Assembly (NCBI RefSeq): GCF_040932435.1 | Contig: NZ_JBFQGA010000009.1 | Span: 1-64,000 of the forward strand | Direction: 5' to 3' | Length of the DNA stretch: 64,000 nucleotides | Origin: Kluyvera sp040932435 | Lineage (GTDB): Bacteria > Pseudomonadota > Gammaproteobacteria > Enterobacterales > Enterobacteriaceae | Part shown: positions 7,821 through 16,630 of the stretch, piece after piece | How positions within the stretch are numbered: the stretch's first letter is position 1 | Layout: each line of letters begins with the position of its first letter | Program-made: the position numbers and the translations under genes | The notes under the pieces: generated by a model | What the model was told of the DNA's origin: nothing | The model's input: the letters and a program-made list of their open reading frames with translations, nothing else | Databases searched by the model: none

Positions 7821-10061
7821 ATGGGCTGGTTTGTAGATATTTTCTCCACCTACCTTTATGGTCTTAAGATGGTGGCGATTGCGCTAGCAATTATGATGTT
7901 AATTAGTGGGTTAGACGATCTCATTATCGATATCGTCTACTGGTGTCGCCGCGTACTGAGGGCCTTCACGGTATATCGACGACATTCGCACATGGATCAC
8001 CATGTGTTATATGAGCCCGATGAAAAACCTCTCGCCATCATGGTTCCAGCGTGGAATGAAACCGGCGTAATAGGCCATATGGCGGAGTTCGCCGCGCTGA
8101 CGCTAGATTACGAAAATTACCATATATTCGTCGGCACCTACCCTAATGACCCAGATACTCAGCGCGATGTCGACGAAGTGTGCGCCCGTTTCCCAAACGT
8201 CCATAAAGTGGTTTGCGCACGCCCAGGCCCCACGAGCAAGGCGGATTGTCTCAACAACATTCTCGACGCCATCACCCAGTTTGAACGCAGCGCTAATTTC
8301 ACCTTTGCTGGGTTTATTCTGCACGATTCCGAAGATGTCATCTCTCCGATGGAGCTGCGCCTCTTTAACTATTTGGTCGACAGAAAAGATCTGATTCAAA
8401 TCCCGGTCTATCCGTTTGAGCGTAAATGGTCACACTTCACCAGCATGACCTACATCGATGAATTTGCCGAACTGCATGGTAAAGATGTCCCCGTGCGCGA
8501 AGCCGTCGCGGGTCAGGTTCCAAGTGCGGGTGTCGGCACCTGCTTTAGCCGACGCGCAATCTTGGCCCTGTTGGTCGATGGTGACGGTATTGCCTTTGAT
8601 GTGCAGAGTCTCACCGAAGACTACGACATCGGTTTTCGCCTGAAAGCCAAAGGCATGACGGAGATTTTTTGCCGCTTCCCAGTGGTTGATAACTCTGCCG
8701 AAGCCAAAAAGGCGCGTAAATTTTTGCAGCGCGCTCGCACCTCTTCGGTTATCTGCGTGCGCGAATATTTTCCGGATACCTTTACCACCGCCATGCGCCA
8801 GAAATCACGTTGGATTATCGGTATCGTTTTCCAGGGTTTTAAAACGCACCGCTGGACCAGCAACCCCACGCTGAACTATTTCCTCTGGCGCGACCGCAAA
8901 GGGGCAATCAGTAACTTCTTAAGCTTCTTTGCCATGATCATTATGATCCAGTTGGTGCTGCTGTTTATTTATCAGCACACCTGGCCGGACGCTTGGCAGT
9001 TCTTATCCATCTTTACCGGCGGCCCGTGGTTGGTCACCCTGCTATGGCTCAACTTCGGTCTGATGGTCAACCGCATTCTTCAGCGCGTCATCTTCGTAAC
9101 CGGCTACTACGGGCTCACCCAGGGCCTGCTGTCGGTGCTGCGCCTGTTCTGGGGCAACCTGATTAACTTTATGGCCAACTGGCGCGCCCTGCGCCAGGTT
9201 ATTCAGCATGGCGATCCTCGCCGCGTAGCGTGGGACAAAACAACCCATGACTTCCCAAGCGTAACTGGCGAAAACCGCGCCCTGCGTCCACTAGGCCAAA
9301 TCCTGGTGGAACAAAACGCGCTTACCCAAGCGCAGCTGGAACAGGCGTTAACCAACCGCGTCATGGGTCTGCGTCTTGGCGGCTCACTGTTGGCTCAGGG
9401 ACTAGTGACGCCAGAACAGCTTGCCCGCGCACTTGCCGAGCAAAACGGCGTGCCGATGGAATCCATTGACGCTTGGCAGATCAACCGGACGTTGATAGAC
9501 AAAATGCCGGAAGCCGTTGCCCTGCGTTACGCCGTATTACCGCTGCGCCTTGAAGAACGCACGCTGACCGTTGCCAGCGAAGACGGTATCGACCCGGTGT
9601 CGCTGGCGGCGCTGAACCGCAAAATGGAATACAACGTGAAGTACGTCATTGTGCCGCGCGGCCAGGTCGTGACGGGACTGCGTCACTGGTACGCTCGCCT
9701 TCGCGGACATGACGATCGCGCGCTGCTGGACTCGGCGGTAGAAAAAGGCTGGCTGTCGACTGAGCAAGCGCAGACGCTATGGCAACGCTTCGTCCCAAGC
9801 CAACTGCTGTTTGCTGAAGTATTGACCTCGCTTGGCAAAATCAACAACTCGGCGATGAACGCCCTGCTGCTTCGCCACGAGCGCAGCCATTTGCCGCTGG
9901 GCGAATTCTTGGTCACGGAAGGCGTCATCACTCAGAAAACCCTGGATGACGTCCTTGAGATTCAGGAAAAGCTTCAGCTTTCTATGCCTGAACTCCTCAA
10001 AAGCGCCGGGCTTTCCGACGAACAACTGGCAGAAATTAATCAGGGACACGAGCCGGCATGA
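7821..10061 (+). CDS. nfrB: NfrB, c-di-GMP-responsive inner-membrane polysaccharide synthase
   Basis: 746 residues, closely matching E. coli NfrB (745). An N-terminal membrane segment (about 12-36) is followed by a family 2 glycosyltransferase domain (about 65-350) with the DSED and TEDYDIGFRLK acidic motifs and the RQKSRWIIG box typical of processive synthases. Further membrane helices lie at about 370-470. The C-terminal part (about 485-735) has MshEN/GIL repeats (LGQILVEQNALTQAQLEQAL, RLGGSLLAQGLV) known to bind c-di-GMP. In E. coli NfrB makes an exopolysaccharide that is the initial phage N4 receptor. It overlaps nfrA by four bases (ATGA). Confidence 0.95.
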   Translation: MGWFVDIFSTYLYGLKMVAIALAIMMLISGLDDLIIDIVYWCRRVLRAFTVYRRHSHMDHHVLYEPDEKPLAIMVPAWNETGVIGHMAEFAALTLDYENYHIFVGTYPNDPDTQRDVDEVCARFPNVHKVVCARPGPTSKADCLNNILDAITQFERSANFTFAGFILHDSEDVISPMELRLFNYLVDRKDLIQIPVYPFERKWSHFTSMTYIDEFAELHGKDVPVREAVAGQVPSAGVGTCFSRRAILALLVDGDGIAFDVQSLTEDYDIGFRLKAKGMTEIFCRFPVVDNSAEAKKARKFLQRARTSSVICVREYFPDTFTTAMRQKSRWIIGIVFQGFKTHRWTSNPTLNYFLWRDRKGAISNFLSFFAMIIMIQLVLLFIYQHTWPDAWQFLSIFTGGPWLVTLLWLNFGLMVNRILQRVIFVTGYYGLTQGLLSVLRLFWGNLINFMANWRALRQVIQHGDPRRVAWDKTTHDFPSVTGENRALRPLGQILVEQNALTQAQLEQALTNRVMGLRLGGSLLAQGLVTPEQLARALAEQNGVPMESIDAWQINRTLIDKMPEAVALRYAVLPLRLEERTLTVASEDGIDPVSLAALNRKMEYNVKYVIVPRGQVVTGLRHWYARLRGHDDRALLDSAVEKGWLSTEQAQTLWQRFVPSQLLFAEVLTSLGKINNSAMNALLLRHERSHLPLGEFLVTEGVITQKTLDDVLEIQEKLQLSMPELLKSAGLSDEQLAEINQGHEPA

Positions 10062-13039
10062 ACAAGGTGCATAGCTTTCGATTCTCACCACGGGTCATTA
10101 GCGTCGTCGTTGCCTCACTGTTGAGCACCGGCGCATTTGCCCAAACAACCAACGTAGGCACCAGTGCAAAAGCGCTTGGGCTAAGCGACTATCGCCACTT
10201 CGTCATCTATCCGCATCTGGAAAAAGCGCTGCGGGCGCAGCAGCAAAATGATGAAAATACGGCGCTTACCGAATTTCGTCATATCCATGAACAGGCGCCG
10301 GATAACGTCCCGCTGACGCTCTATCTCGCTGAAGCCTATCGCCACTTTGGTCACAATGATCAGGCACAGCAGGTCTTGAGCGAACAGTTAAAACGTCATC
10401 CAAACGACCCACGACTGCTGCAACAGCTGGCGGCAATTCCGCAAAAAGCAGAAGTCGTGAACACCGTCGAGCAGTTGCAAGCGCTGCAAAAACGCTGTGA
10501 TGCGACACCAACTACCCGCTGTCGTAGCGAGACGGGCCAGTACGCACTCAAGCTGGGACAGCTCGATATCGCGCAGGCGCAGCTTACCGATAGCGAATTT
10601 AGCCAAACGCCGGAGGGTAAAGACCTCGAACAGGGCGTTCTCCAGCGGGCTATTTATCTCAAAGACTGGCGCAATGCGGACGATATCTATAGCCGCAGAA
10701 ATCAACGTGGCGCCCTGACGGCGACACAACAGCAGCAGTGGTTTGACGTGTTGACGGCCGGTCAGCTTGATAAGCGCATCGAACAGTTGCAGTCGCAAGG
10801 CCTGATGAACAGCCCCGAACAGCAGTTAGCCTATGCAAGTACGCTGGCGTCCCGCGATAAACGGGATGATTTACAGCGCTATCTGTCCAGCCACCGGCCG
10901 CGTTTTGACACCACGGCACAGGAGCAAAACTGGCTGTATCTGATCTCACGCTACGGTCAAGATCCGATTCCCATGATGCAAAGCTTTGACCCGCGCTTTG
11001 CCGCCAACCGCCGTTTTGCCGACGGCGCAGCCTTCCCGGCCGCCATGAAAGCGGGTAACTACAAGCAGGCGCAGCAGTTTTTGGATACCGTGCCGGCGGA
11101 TCAGATGCTCAACGAACGTTATGCGCTCAGCACTGCCACCCATAATCAAGCAGAGACCCTGCGGGTCGCCGGTCTAATGTATCAACGCTCCCCGAACAAT
11201 CTTGCGCTGCTCGACACCTACAGCTGGCAGATGATGCAAAGCGGTCAGTCGCGCCAGGCCGCCTCTTTACTGCTGTCGCGCTATCCCTTTAACGGCAACG
11301 GCACGCAAGCAGGCACCTTGGTCACGCGACTGGCTGAACTACTCCAGCGGTATCCAGATATGCTCACCGATGCCACGCGTGCGCGTCTGAGCCGTCCGCT
11401 GGCAACCGCGACGCTTCGCGAAACGCAGAGCCGTTTACTGGGCAGCAGCGCCGACTGCCAAACGACGCGCGCGCTGTTAGGCGATCTCTCGCCGCGCTAT
11501 GACGCAAGCAGCCTCAGTCAACTGGCCGAATGCTACCGTGACGATTTGCCGGGCATGGCGCTGTACGTACAGCAGTTGGCAGAGCGTCGTCAGCCGGATG
11601 CCTACCAGCATCGCGCCGTGGCCTATAAAGCCTACCAGGTCGAGGATTACGCCACCGCGCTGACGGCGTGGAAAAAACTACCGAACAATCAATTAACCAA
11701 CGAAGACGTGATGGCGGCAGCCAATACCGCCCAAGCCGCAGGCGATGACACCGCACGCGACCTGTGGGTCGATGAAGCCCGGCAACGCGGGCTGGATAAC
11801 AGTGAAGCCTGGTGGTGGCTTCACGCCCAGCGCTACCTGCCCTCCCAGCCAGAACAGGCGATGTCCGACCTCAATCAGGCCATTGCGATTACCCCAACGG
11901 TACGTGCCCTCACCGCCCGCGCCGCGCTGCATCGGCAATTGAAACAAGACGCCGCCGCCGTCGACGATTTGCGCCAGGCCTTGGTTATAGAGCCAAACGA
12001 CGGCGCCACGAAAGCGGCATTGGGCTACGCGCTGTGGAGCAAAGGTGATTACATCGCCTCTCGAGACACGCTGGAACAGGCGCAAAAATCCTCGCCGGAC
12101 GATCCGCAGCTGATTCGCCAACTGATGTATGTGAATGAACGCCTCGGCGATATTCCACAAACCCAAGGTTATGCTCGCCAGGTCGTCGATGAACTCGATG
12201 CCAACGCGCAAATCGCCCCGCTCACGCCTGCGCAAAATCAGGAACGTTTCGACGTTCGTCGCCTGCATGAGGATATTGGTCGTCGCTGGACCATCAATTT
12301 CGACTCCTCCATCGGGCTCAATTCCAATGCGATGAGCCCTTCTGGCAGCCAGCAGAGCGCCCCATCCTCTTCGCAGAGCTATCGTAGCTTTGGTCAGTTA
12401 GAAGCAGAATATCGCCTTGGTCGGAACATGCTGCTGGATGGTGATATGCTCTCCGTTTACAGCCGCCTGTTTGCCGGCAGCGGTGACAGCGGCGTGTTGC
12501 TACCGGTCAAAGATCCCATGATCGGCACCGGGCTTCGCTGGAAACCGCTTCACGATTACACCTTCTTCTTGGCGCTGGAAGAACAGTTCCCGCTCGACAG
12601 GCATCACGGTGAAATCGACACTATGGTACGGGCGAGCGCGTCGCTGTTTAATAACGGCAAATACAGCGATGAGTGGCACCCGAACGGTAACGGCTGGTTT
12701 GCCCAGAACCTCTACCTCGATGCCGCGCAATATGTCCATCAGGACATTCAGGCATGGACCGCAGATTACCGCGCCAGCTGGCACCAGAAAGTGGCGTCGC
12801 AACAAACCATTGAGCCGTACGCACACGTGCAGGTTAACGGCTATCGTGACGACCACACACAGGGCACCCAGCTTGGCGGCATTGGCGTGCGCTGGAATAT
12901 TTGGACCGGGCAGACGCAATACGATGCCTGGCCGCACAAAGTCAGCCTTGGCGTGGAATATCAGCATACCTTCAAAGCCATCAATCAGGATATCGACAAG
13001 CGTAATAGCGCTTTCTTCACCGTGGGAGTTCACTGGTAA
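10058..13039 (+). CDS. nfrA: NfrA, outer-membrane exopolysaccharide export protein / phage N4 receptor
   Basis: 993 residues; E. coli NfrA has 990 and the same architecture. Signal peptide about 1-28 (ends GAFAQ). A long tetratricopeptide-like helical periplasmic region follows (about 50-720; e.g. VPLTLYLAEAYRHFGHNDQA). The C-terminal beta-barrel (about 740-993) ends in VGVHW with the terminal aromatic expected of outer-membrane proteins. It functions with NfrB, by analogy to PgaA/BcsC-type export. ATG overlaps the nfrB stop; its own stop overlaps the ybcH start. Confidence 0.95.
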   Translation: MNKVHSFRFSPRVISVVVASLLSTGAFAQTTNVGTSAKALGLSDYRHFVIYPHLEKALRAQQQNDENTALTEFRHIHEQAPDNVPLTLYLAEAYRHFGHNDQAQQVLSEQLKRHPNDPRLLQQLAAIPQKAEVVNTVEQLQALQKRCDATPTTRCRSETGQYALKLGQLDIAQAQLTDSEFSQTPEGKDLEQGVLQRAIYLKDWRNADDIYSRRNQRGALTATQQQQWFDVLTAGQLDKRIEQLQSQGLMNSPEQQLAYASTLASRDKRDDLQRYLSSHRPRFDTTAQEQNWLYLISRYGQDPIPMMQSFDPRFAANRRFADGAAFPAAMKAGNYKQAQQFLDTVPADQMLNERYALSTATHNQAETLRVAGLMYQRSPNNLALLDTYSWQMMQSGQSRQAASLLLSRYPFNGNGTQAGTLVTRLAELLQRYPDMLTDATRARLSRPLATATLRETQSRLLGSSADCQTTRALLGDLSPRYDASSLSQLAECYRDDLPGMALYVQQLAERRQPDAYQHRAVAYKAYQVEDYATALTAWKKLPNNQLTNEDVMAAANTAQAAGDDTARDLWVDEARQRGLDNSEAWWWLHAQRYLPSQPEQAMSDLNQAIAITPTVRALTARAALHRQLKQDAAAVDDLRQALVIEPNDGATKAALGYALWSKGDYIASRDTLEQAQKSSPDDPQLIRQLMYVNERLGDIPQTQGYARQVVDELDANAQIAPLTPAQNQERFDVRRLHEDIGRRWTINFDSSIGLNSNAMSPSGSQQSAPSSSQSYRSFGQLEAEYRLGRNMLLDGDMLSVYSRLFAGSGDSGVLLPVKDPMIGTGLRWKPLHDYTFFLALEEQFPLDRHHGEIDTMVRASASLFNNGKYSDEWHPNGNGWFAQNLYLDAAQYVHQDIQAWTADYRASWHQKVASQQTIEPYAHVQVNGYRDDHTQGTQLGGIGVRWNIWTGQTQYDAWPHKVSLGVEYQHTFKAINQDIDKRNSAFFTVGVHW

Positions 13040-13914
13040 TGAGACTACGTCATTTTCTACTGCTGCTGGCGCTGGCAAGCCCGCTGGCAAACGCAATGAA
13101 GGCGGTTTTCTGGCAGCCTCAACTGCGTGACAATGCGGTCTCAGCCCCACAATGGCACAGTCTGATGCAAAGCCTACAACAACAAGGCTTTGACACTCTG
13201 GTACTGCAATGGACGCGCTACGGAGATGCCTTTGCCGATGCGCAGGAGCAGACGTTATTACACCAGCGCGCGGACGCTGCGCGTGCGGTTGGGCTGCGGG
13301 TGATTGTCGGTTTACATGGCGATCCGGAATTTTTCCAACGTCAGAAACAGCGCGGTACGGCGTTGACCCACTATCTTGCCCGCCTGCGGGTTGCGGATGT
13401 TCAACAGGCCAAAAACTGGGCGATGTATGATGGTTGGTACCTTAGCGCGGAAATTGACGATCTGAACTGGCGTAATCCAGCCACCCGCGAGCAATTGCTT
13501 GAGTGGCTTAAAAACACCCAAGGCCAGCTCACCGCCGTTGGCAACAAGCCGGTATACATCAGCAGCTTCTTTGCCGGCAATATGGCGCCGGAAGGTTACC
13601 GCCAGATGCTCAGCGAAATTCACCAATTGGGCATCAAGGTGTGGGTTCAGGATGGACATGGGGTCAATACCATGAACAGCAGCGAACGCCAGCGCTATCT
13701 TGACGCCAGCACCGGCTGTGCGGCCTCCACACCGGCCAGCGGCATTGTCTATGAGATTTTCCGCGTAAACCCGGGCAAAACCTTTAGCGCCGAGCCGCTA
13801 TCGTCAACTGAGATTGCCAGCCGTCTGGCGCAAAGATCTGATTGTGGCAAAGACAGCGTCTACTTCTCATTACGCTACCTGCCGGTGGCGAAAGGGGTTT
13901 TGGCGTATCAGTAA
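13039..13914 (+). CDS. ybcH: YbcH-like periplasmic protein of the Nfr system (putative glycosidase-like fold)
   Basis: 291 residues with a signal peptide (cleavage after LANA near residue 19). It resembles E. coli YbcH, encoded beside nfrA, with motifs VLQWTRYGDAFAD, YLSAEIDDLNWR and YISSFFAGNM. The fold looks like a TIM barrel of the DUF4434 type, consistent with a role in trimming or processing the Nfr polysaccharide, but activity is unproven. It begins at the last base of the nfrA stop codon (TAATG), so translational coupling is likely. Confidence 0.85.
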   Translation: MRLRHFLLLLALASPLANAMKAVFWQPQLRDNAVSAPQWHSLMQSLQQQGFDTLVLQWTRYGDAFADAQEQTLLHQRADAARAVGLRVIVGLHGDPEFFQRQKQRGTALTHYLARLRVADVQQAKNWAMYDGWYLSAEIDDLNWRNPATREQLLEWLKNTQGQLTAVGNKPVYISSFFAGNMAPEGYRQMLSEIHQLGIKVWVQDGHGVNTMNSSERQRYLDASTGCAASTPASGIVYEIFRVNPGKTFSAEPLSSTEIASRLAQRSDCGKDSVYFSLRYLPVAKGVLAYQ

Positions 13915-13932
13915 TCCAGCAGCCATAAAGAA

Positions 13933-13956
13933 CAAAGCCCGGTTTCCCGGGCTTTG
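13933..13956. terminator. Terminator between ybcH and phoH (convergent)
   Basis: A 10-bp perfect stem caaagcccgg / ccgggctttg with a 4-base loop, placed between two convergent genes. Confidence 0.8.
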
Positions 13957-13971
13957 CAGACTTAACAACGC

Positions 13972-14760
13972 TTAATCGTAAGCTTTCAGCGTACGCTGGC
14001 ATAGCGCCGAGCGTACGCAGTCATCTTTGGTAAAGCGGATAATCCCTATCATCTCATCTTCCTCAAAACGGGCCATCGCATCGCTTAGGCCCGACTGAAC
14101 GCCGCGAGGCAAATCACACTGGGTGATATCCCCGTTCACGATAACCGTGACGTTCTCCCCGAGGCGAGTTAAAAACATTTTCATTTGCGCAGCAGTGACA
14201 TTCTGAGCCTCATCAAGAATGACCACTGCATTTTCAAACGTACGTCCGCGCATATAGGCGAACGGCGCGATCTCTACCTTACCGATTTCCGGGCGTAGGC
14301 AATATTGCATAAAGGAGGAACCCAGCCGTTTCACCAGCACGTCATAGACGGGGCGGAAATACGGGGCGAATTTCTCCGAGATGTCTCCGGGTAGGAACCC
14401 CAGGTCTTCATCGGCCTGAAGAACGGGACGCGTGACGATAATCTTATTCACATCCTTATGTATCAGCGCCTCTGCGGCTTTCGCCGCACTGATCCAGGTT
14501 TTGCCACAGCCCGCTTCGCCCGTTGCGAAGATCAGCTGCTTACTCTCGATAGCATTCAGGTAACGGGCCTGAGCGTCATTGCGGGCAGCGATAGGTGAAT
14601 TGTCGCGGCTATCCCGCGCCATGCCAATCGCTTCCACACCACCCATTTGCACAAGCGAGGTGACCGATTCTTCTTCACGTTGTTTGTGGCTGCGTGAATC
14701 CCGTCTCAGCACACGTTTTGCTTCGCGATGAGCTTTGATCACTGCTTTCTGTCTTCCCAT
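13972..14760 (-). CDS. phoH: PhoH, phosphate-starvation-inducible P-loop ATPase
   Basis: 262 residues from the ATG at 14760, which has AAGGTG seven bases upstream. Walker A is GEAGCGKT around residue 93 and the DEAQN Walker B is near 190, both characteristic of PhoH. The sequence is nearly identical to the core of E. coli PhoH. The E. coli entry is longer (354 residues, from memory) because of an N-terminal extension; here that extension is not in frame (see the leader ORF). A Pho box lies about 400 bases upstream. It is located downstream of efeB, as in E. coli. Confidence 0.93.
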   Translation of the reverse strand: MGRQKAVIKAHREAKRVLRRDSRSHKQREEESVTSLVQMGGVEAIGMARDSRDNSPIAARNDAQARYLNAIESKQLIFATGEAGCGKTWISAAKAAEALIHKDVNKIIVTRPVLQADEDLGFLPGDISEKFAPYFRPVYDVLVKRLGSSFMQYCLRPEIGKVEIAPFAYMRGRTFENAVVILDEAQNVTAAQMKMFLTRLGENVTVIVNGDITQCDLPRGVQSGLSDAMARFEEDEMIGIIRFTKDDCVRSALCQRTLKAYD

Positions 14761-14783
14761 GGATAGCACCTTGAGTTGTTGGT

Positions 14784-15038
14784 TTACATCACACGCGCTA
14801 ATAACAGCGCGATTATGCGCACGAACGTCTGAGGTTTGGCTTCCTTGTAAGCCATAGCAACTGCCTGTCGAAATGACGCCAACGCGCGGCTACGCGCACC
14901 GCGTATGGCATCGTTTACTACAAGTTGAATTGAACATGGGGGAAAAATTAAGGTGACGAAATCGCTGCCGGAGAAGAGGCCTCCGCGCTGGATGGTGCGG
15001 GTTTGAGTACTGCTTAGTCCAATCAAGGACGCTACCAT
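14784..15038 (-). other. phoH leader open frame (84 codons), corresponds to PhoH long-form extension
   Basis: Begins MVASLIGLSSTQTRTI and ends ASFRQAVAMAYKEAKPQTFV-x-LLLARVM with a TAA 23 bases before the phoH ATG, in a different frame. It resembles what I remember of the N-terminal extension in the E. coli PhoH entry. The conserved similarity suggests a constrained leader: either a small upstream ORF or a structured 5' region. I see no strong ribosome site, so I do not call it a gene. Confidence 0.35.
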
Positions 15039-15166
15039 TCGCGATCTCCATAGTGAAACAACATCACTGTCGGGAACTACCGCTCTACATAATATTTACA
15101 CCATCAAGCGCAAATATTGCAACATTAAATTTACATAAATATAACGATAGCCCTTGAAGATAGCAT

Positions 15167-15184
15167 CTGACACTTATGTGACAG
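15167..15184 (-). promoter_or_regulatory. PhoB binding site (Pho box) upstream of phoH
   Basis: On the minus strand CTGTCAC-ATAA-GTGTCAG: two 7-base half sites with the canonical 4-base spacing (consensus CTGTCAT-N4-CTGTCAT). Confidence 0.8.
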
Positions 15185-15270
15185 TTTTATATCAATACGA
15201 AAAAAAATGAAAAAAAGTGCTGATTTGCGGCGATATTTTGCAGTGGGCTTTAGATGAACACATCAAGTAC

Positions 15271-15343
15271 GCCGGAGAAGCGCAGCGCCATCCGGCACGC
15301 TGCGATATGTTGCCGGATGGCGCTGCGCTTATCCGGCCTACAA
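15271..15343. repeat. REP/BIME palindromic element between efeB and phoH
   Basis: Two inverted REP units (GCGCAGCGCCATCCGGCA and TGCCGGATGGCGCTGCGC followed by TTATCCGGCCTAC), the standard enterobacterial BIME. Confidence 0.9.
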
Positions 15344-15350
15344 AATGGAA

Positions 15351-16625
15351 TCAGGCTTGTAGCAGCGTGCTGCCAAGATAGGCGTCTGGTGATGCCACAC
15401 CGGGCAGGACAAAGAAATACCCGCCGCCAATCGGCTTCACGTACTCTTCCAGCGCCTCACCGTTGAGCCGTTTTTGCACCGTCAGGAAGCCCTTTTCAAG
15501 GTCATGCTGGTAACAGACAAACAGCAGCCCCATATCCAACTGACCTGAGTTGGTCACGCCGAGCGAATAGCTGTAGCCACGACGCATCATCAAGTTGGCT
15601 TCGGTCTCTTTGGTACGTGGGTTTGCCAGACGAATATGGCTATCCAAGGCAATCACATCACCGTCTGGATCGCGGCTGTAATCCGGTACATCGTGCTCAA
15701 GCTTCATGCCTAGCGGTGCGCCGCTGTGCTTATCGCGACCAAAAATCGTCTGCTGCTCTTTCAGCGGCGTTCGATCCCAGAACTCAACGTGGAACTGAAT
15801 AATACGCGCCGCCTGGTAGGAGCCGCCCAGCGCCCATGCCGGTTCGCCTTGGTTGCGCGTCACCCAAACCACGTCGTCCATCAGCGTTTTATTGCTGCCA
15901 TCAGGATTGGCGGTGCCGTCCTTAAAGCCCAGCAGATTGACCGGCGTTTCTTTACCTTTGCTACGGGCTGCGTGGTCGGAGATAAACCCCTCTCGCTTCC
16001 AGCGCACGCTGAGCAAATCCGGCGTGTGCTTGATGACATCGCGCAGCGCATGGATAACCGTGTCCTGCGTATTGGCGCAGATCTGCAGCAACAGATCGCC
16101 ATGACACAGGGCTGCATCCAGCGAGTCGTTTGGAAAACGGGTCATCTTCTGCAGCTTTTTCGGCACTTTATCCGCTAGGCCAAAACGCGAATCAAACAAC
16201 GAATGGCCAACGGAAAGCGTCATGGTCAGGTTATCCGGCGCGATAAACGCGCCAAGAATGCCTGAATCCATCGGCGGCAGACGAGGATTTGGCGTATCCG
16301 GTGCCGGGCCACCTTTGGTCAGGAAGGCAAAACGCTCGGTCAACAACCGGAACAGGCGTTCGAGATCGCTTTTATCAGCCGCCAGCACGTCAAACGCCAC
16401 CAGCATCATGGATGCCTGCTGGGGCGTGAGCACACCGGCCTGGTGTTCGCCGTAAAACGACTGCGTCTCCATACGGCTATTTGCCGCCGGCGCTTCGCTT
16501 GCCTTAGCGGCGTGAGCCACCGGGCAACCGCCGGAAATCGCCAGCGCGCCTCCCAGCGCGCCGATCCCTTTTAATAAACGACGCCGTGAAGGTTCATTCA
16601 GGTCGTCAATGTGCTGCTTTGCCAT
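15351..16625 (-). CDS. efeB: EfeB, Tat-exported DyP-type haem peroxidase
   Basis: 424 residues (E. coli 423). The Tat signal is PSRRRLLKG at residues about 12-20, with cleavage after CPVAHA. The DyP fold shows the GFKDGTANP (catalytic Asp) motif around residue 235 and the proximal haem His in RDPDGDVIALDSHI about 330. EfeB is a periplasmic component of the EfeUOB low-pH ferrous iron uptake system; haem peroxidase or iron-extraction roles have been proposed. It starts five bases after efeO ends, so one transcript is likely. Confidence 0.95.
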   Translation of the reverse strand: MAKQHIDDLNEPSRRRLLKGIGALGGALAISGGCPVAHAAKASEAPAANSRMETQSFYGEHQAGVLTPQQASMMLVAFDVLAADKSDLERLFRLLTERFAFLTKGGPAPDTPNPRLPPMDSGILGAFIAPDNLTMTLSVGHSLFDSRFGLADKVPKKLQKMTRFPNDSLDAALCHGDLLLQICANTQDTVIHALRDVIKHTPDLLSVRWKREGFISDHAARSKGKETPVNLLGFKDGTANPDGSNKTLMDDVVWVTRNQGEPAWALGGSYQAARIIQFHVEFWDRTPLKEQQTIFGRDKHSGAPLGMKLEHDVPDYSRDPDGDVIALDSHIRLANPRTKETEANLMMRRGYSYSLGVTNSGQLDMGLLFVCYQHDLEKGFLTVQKRLNGEALEEYVKPIGGGYFFVLPGVASPDAYLGSTLLQA

Positions 16626-16630
16626 GGTAC

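Noticed and set aside
14784..15038. N-terminal extension of PhoH
   Set aside because: Ends in TAA and is out of frame with the phoH ATG, so it cannot be part of the same protein unless there is a frameshift in the sequence.
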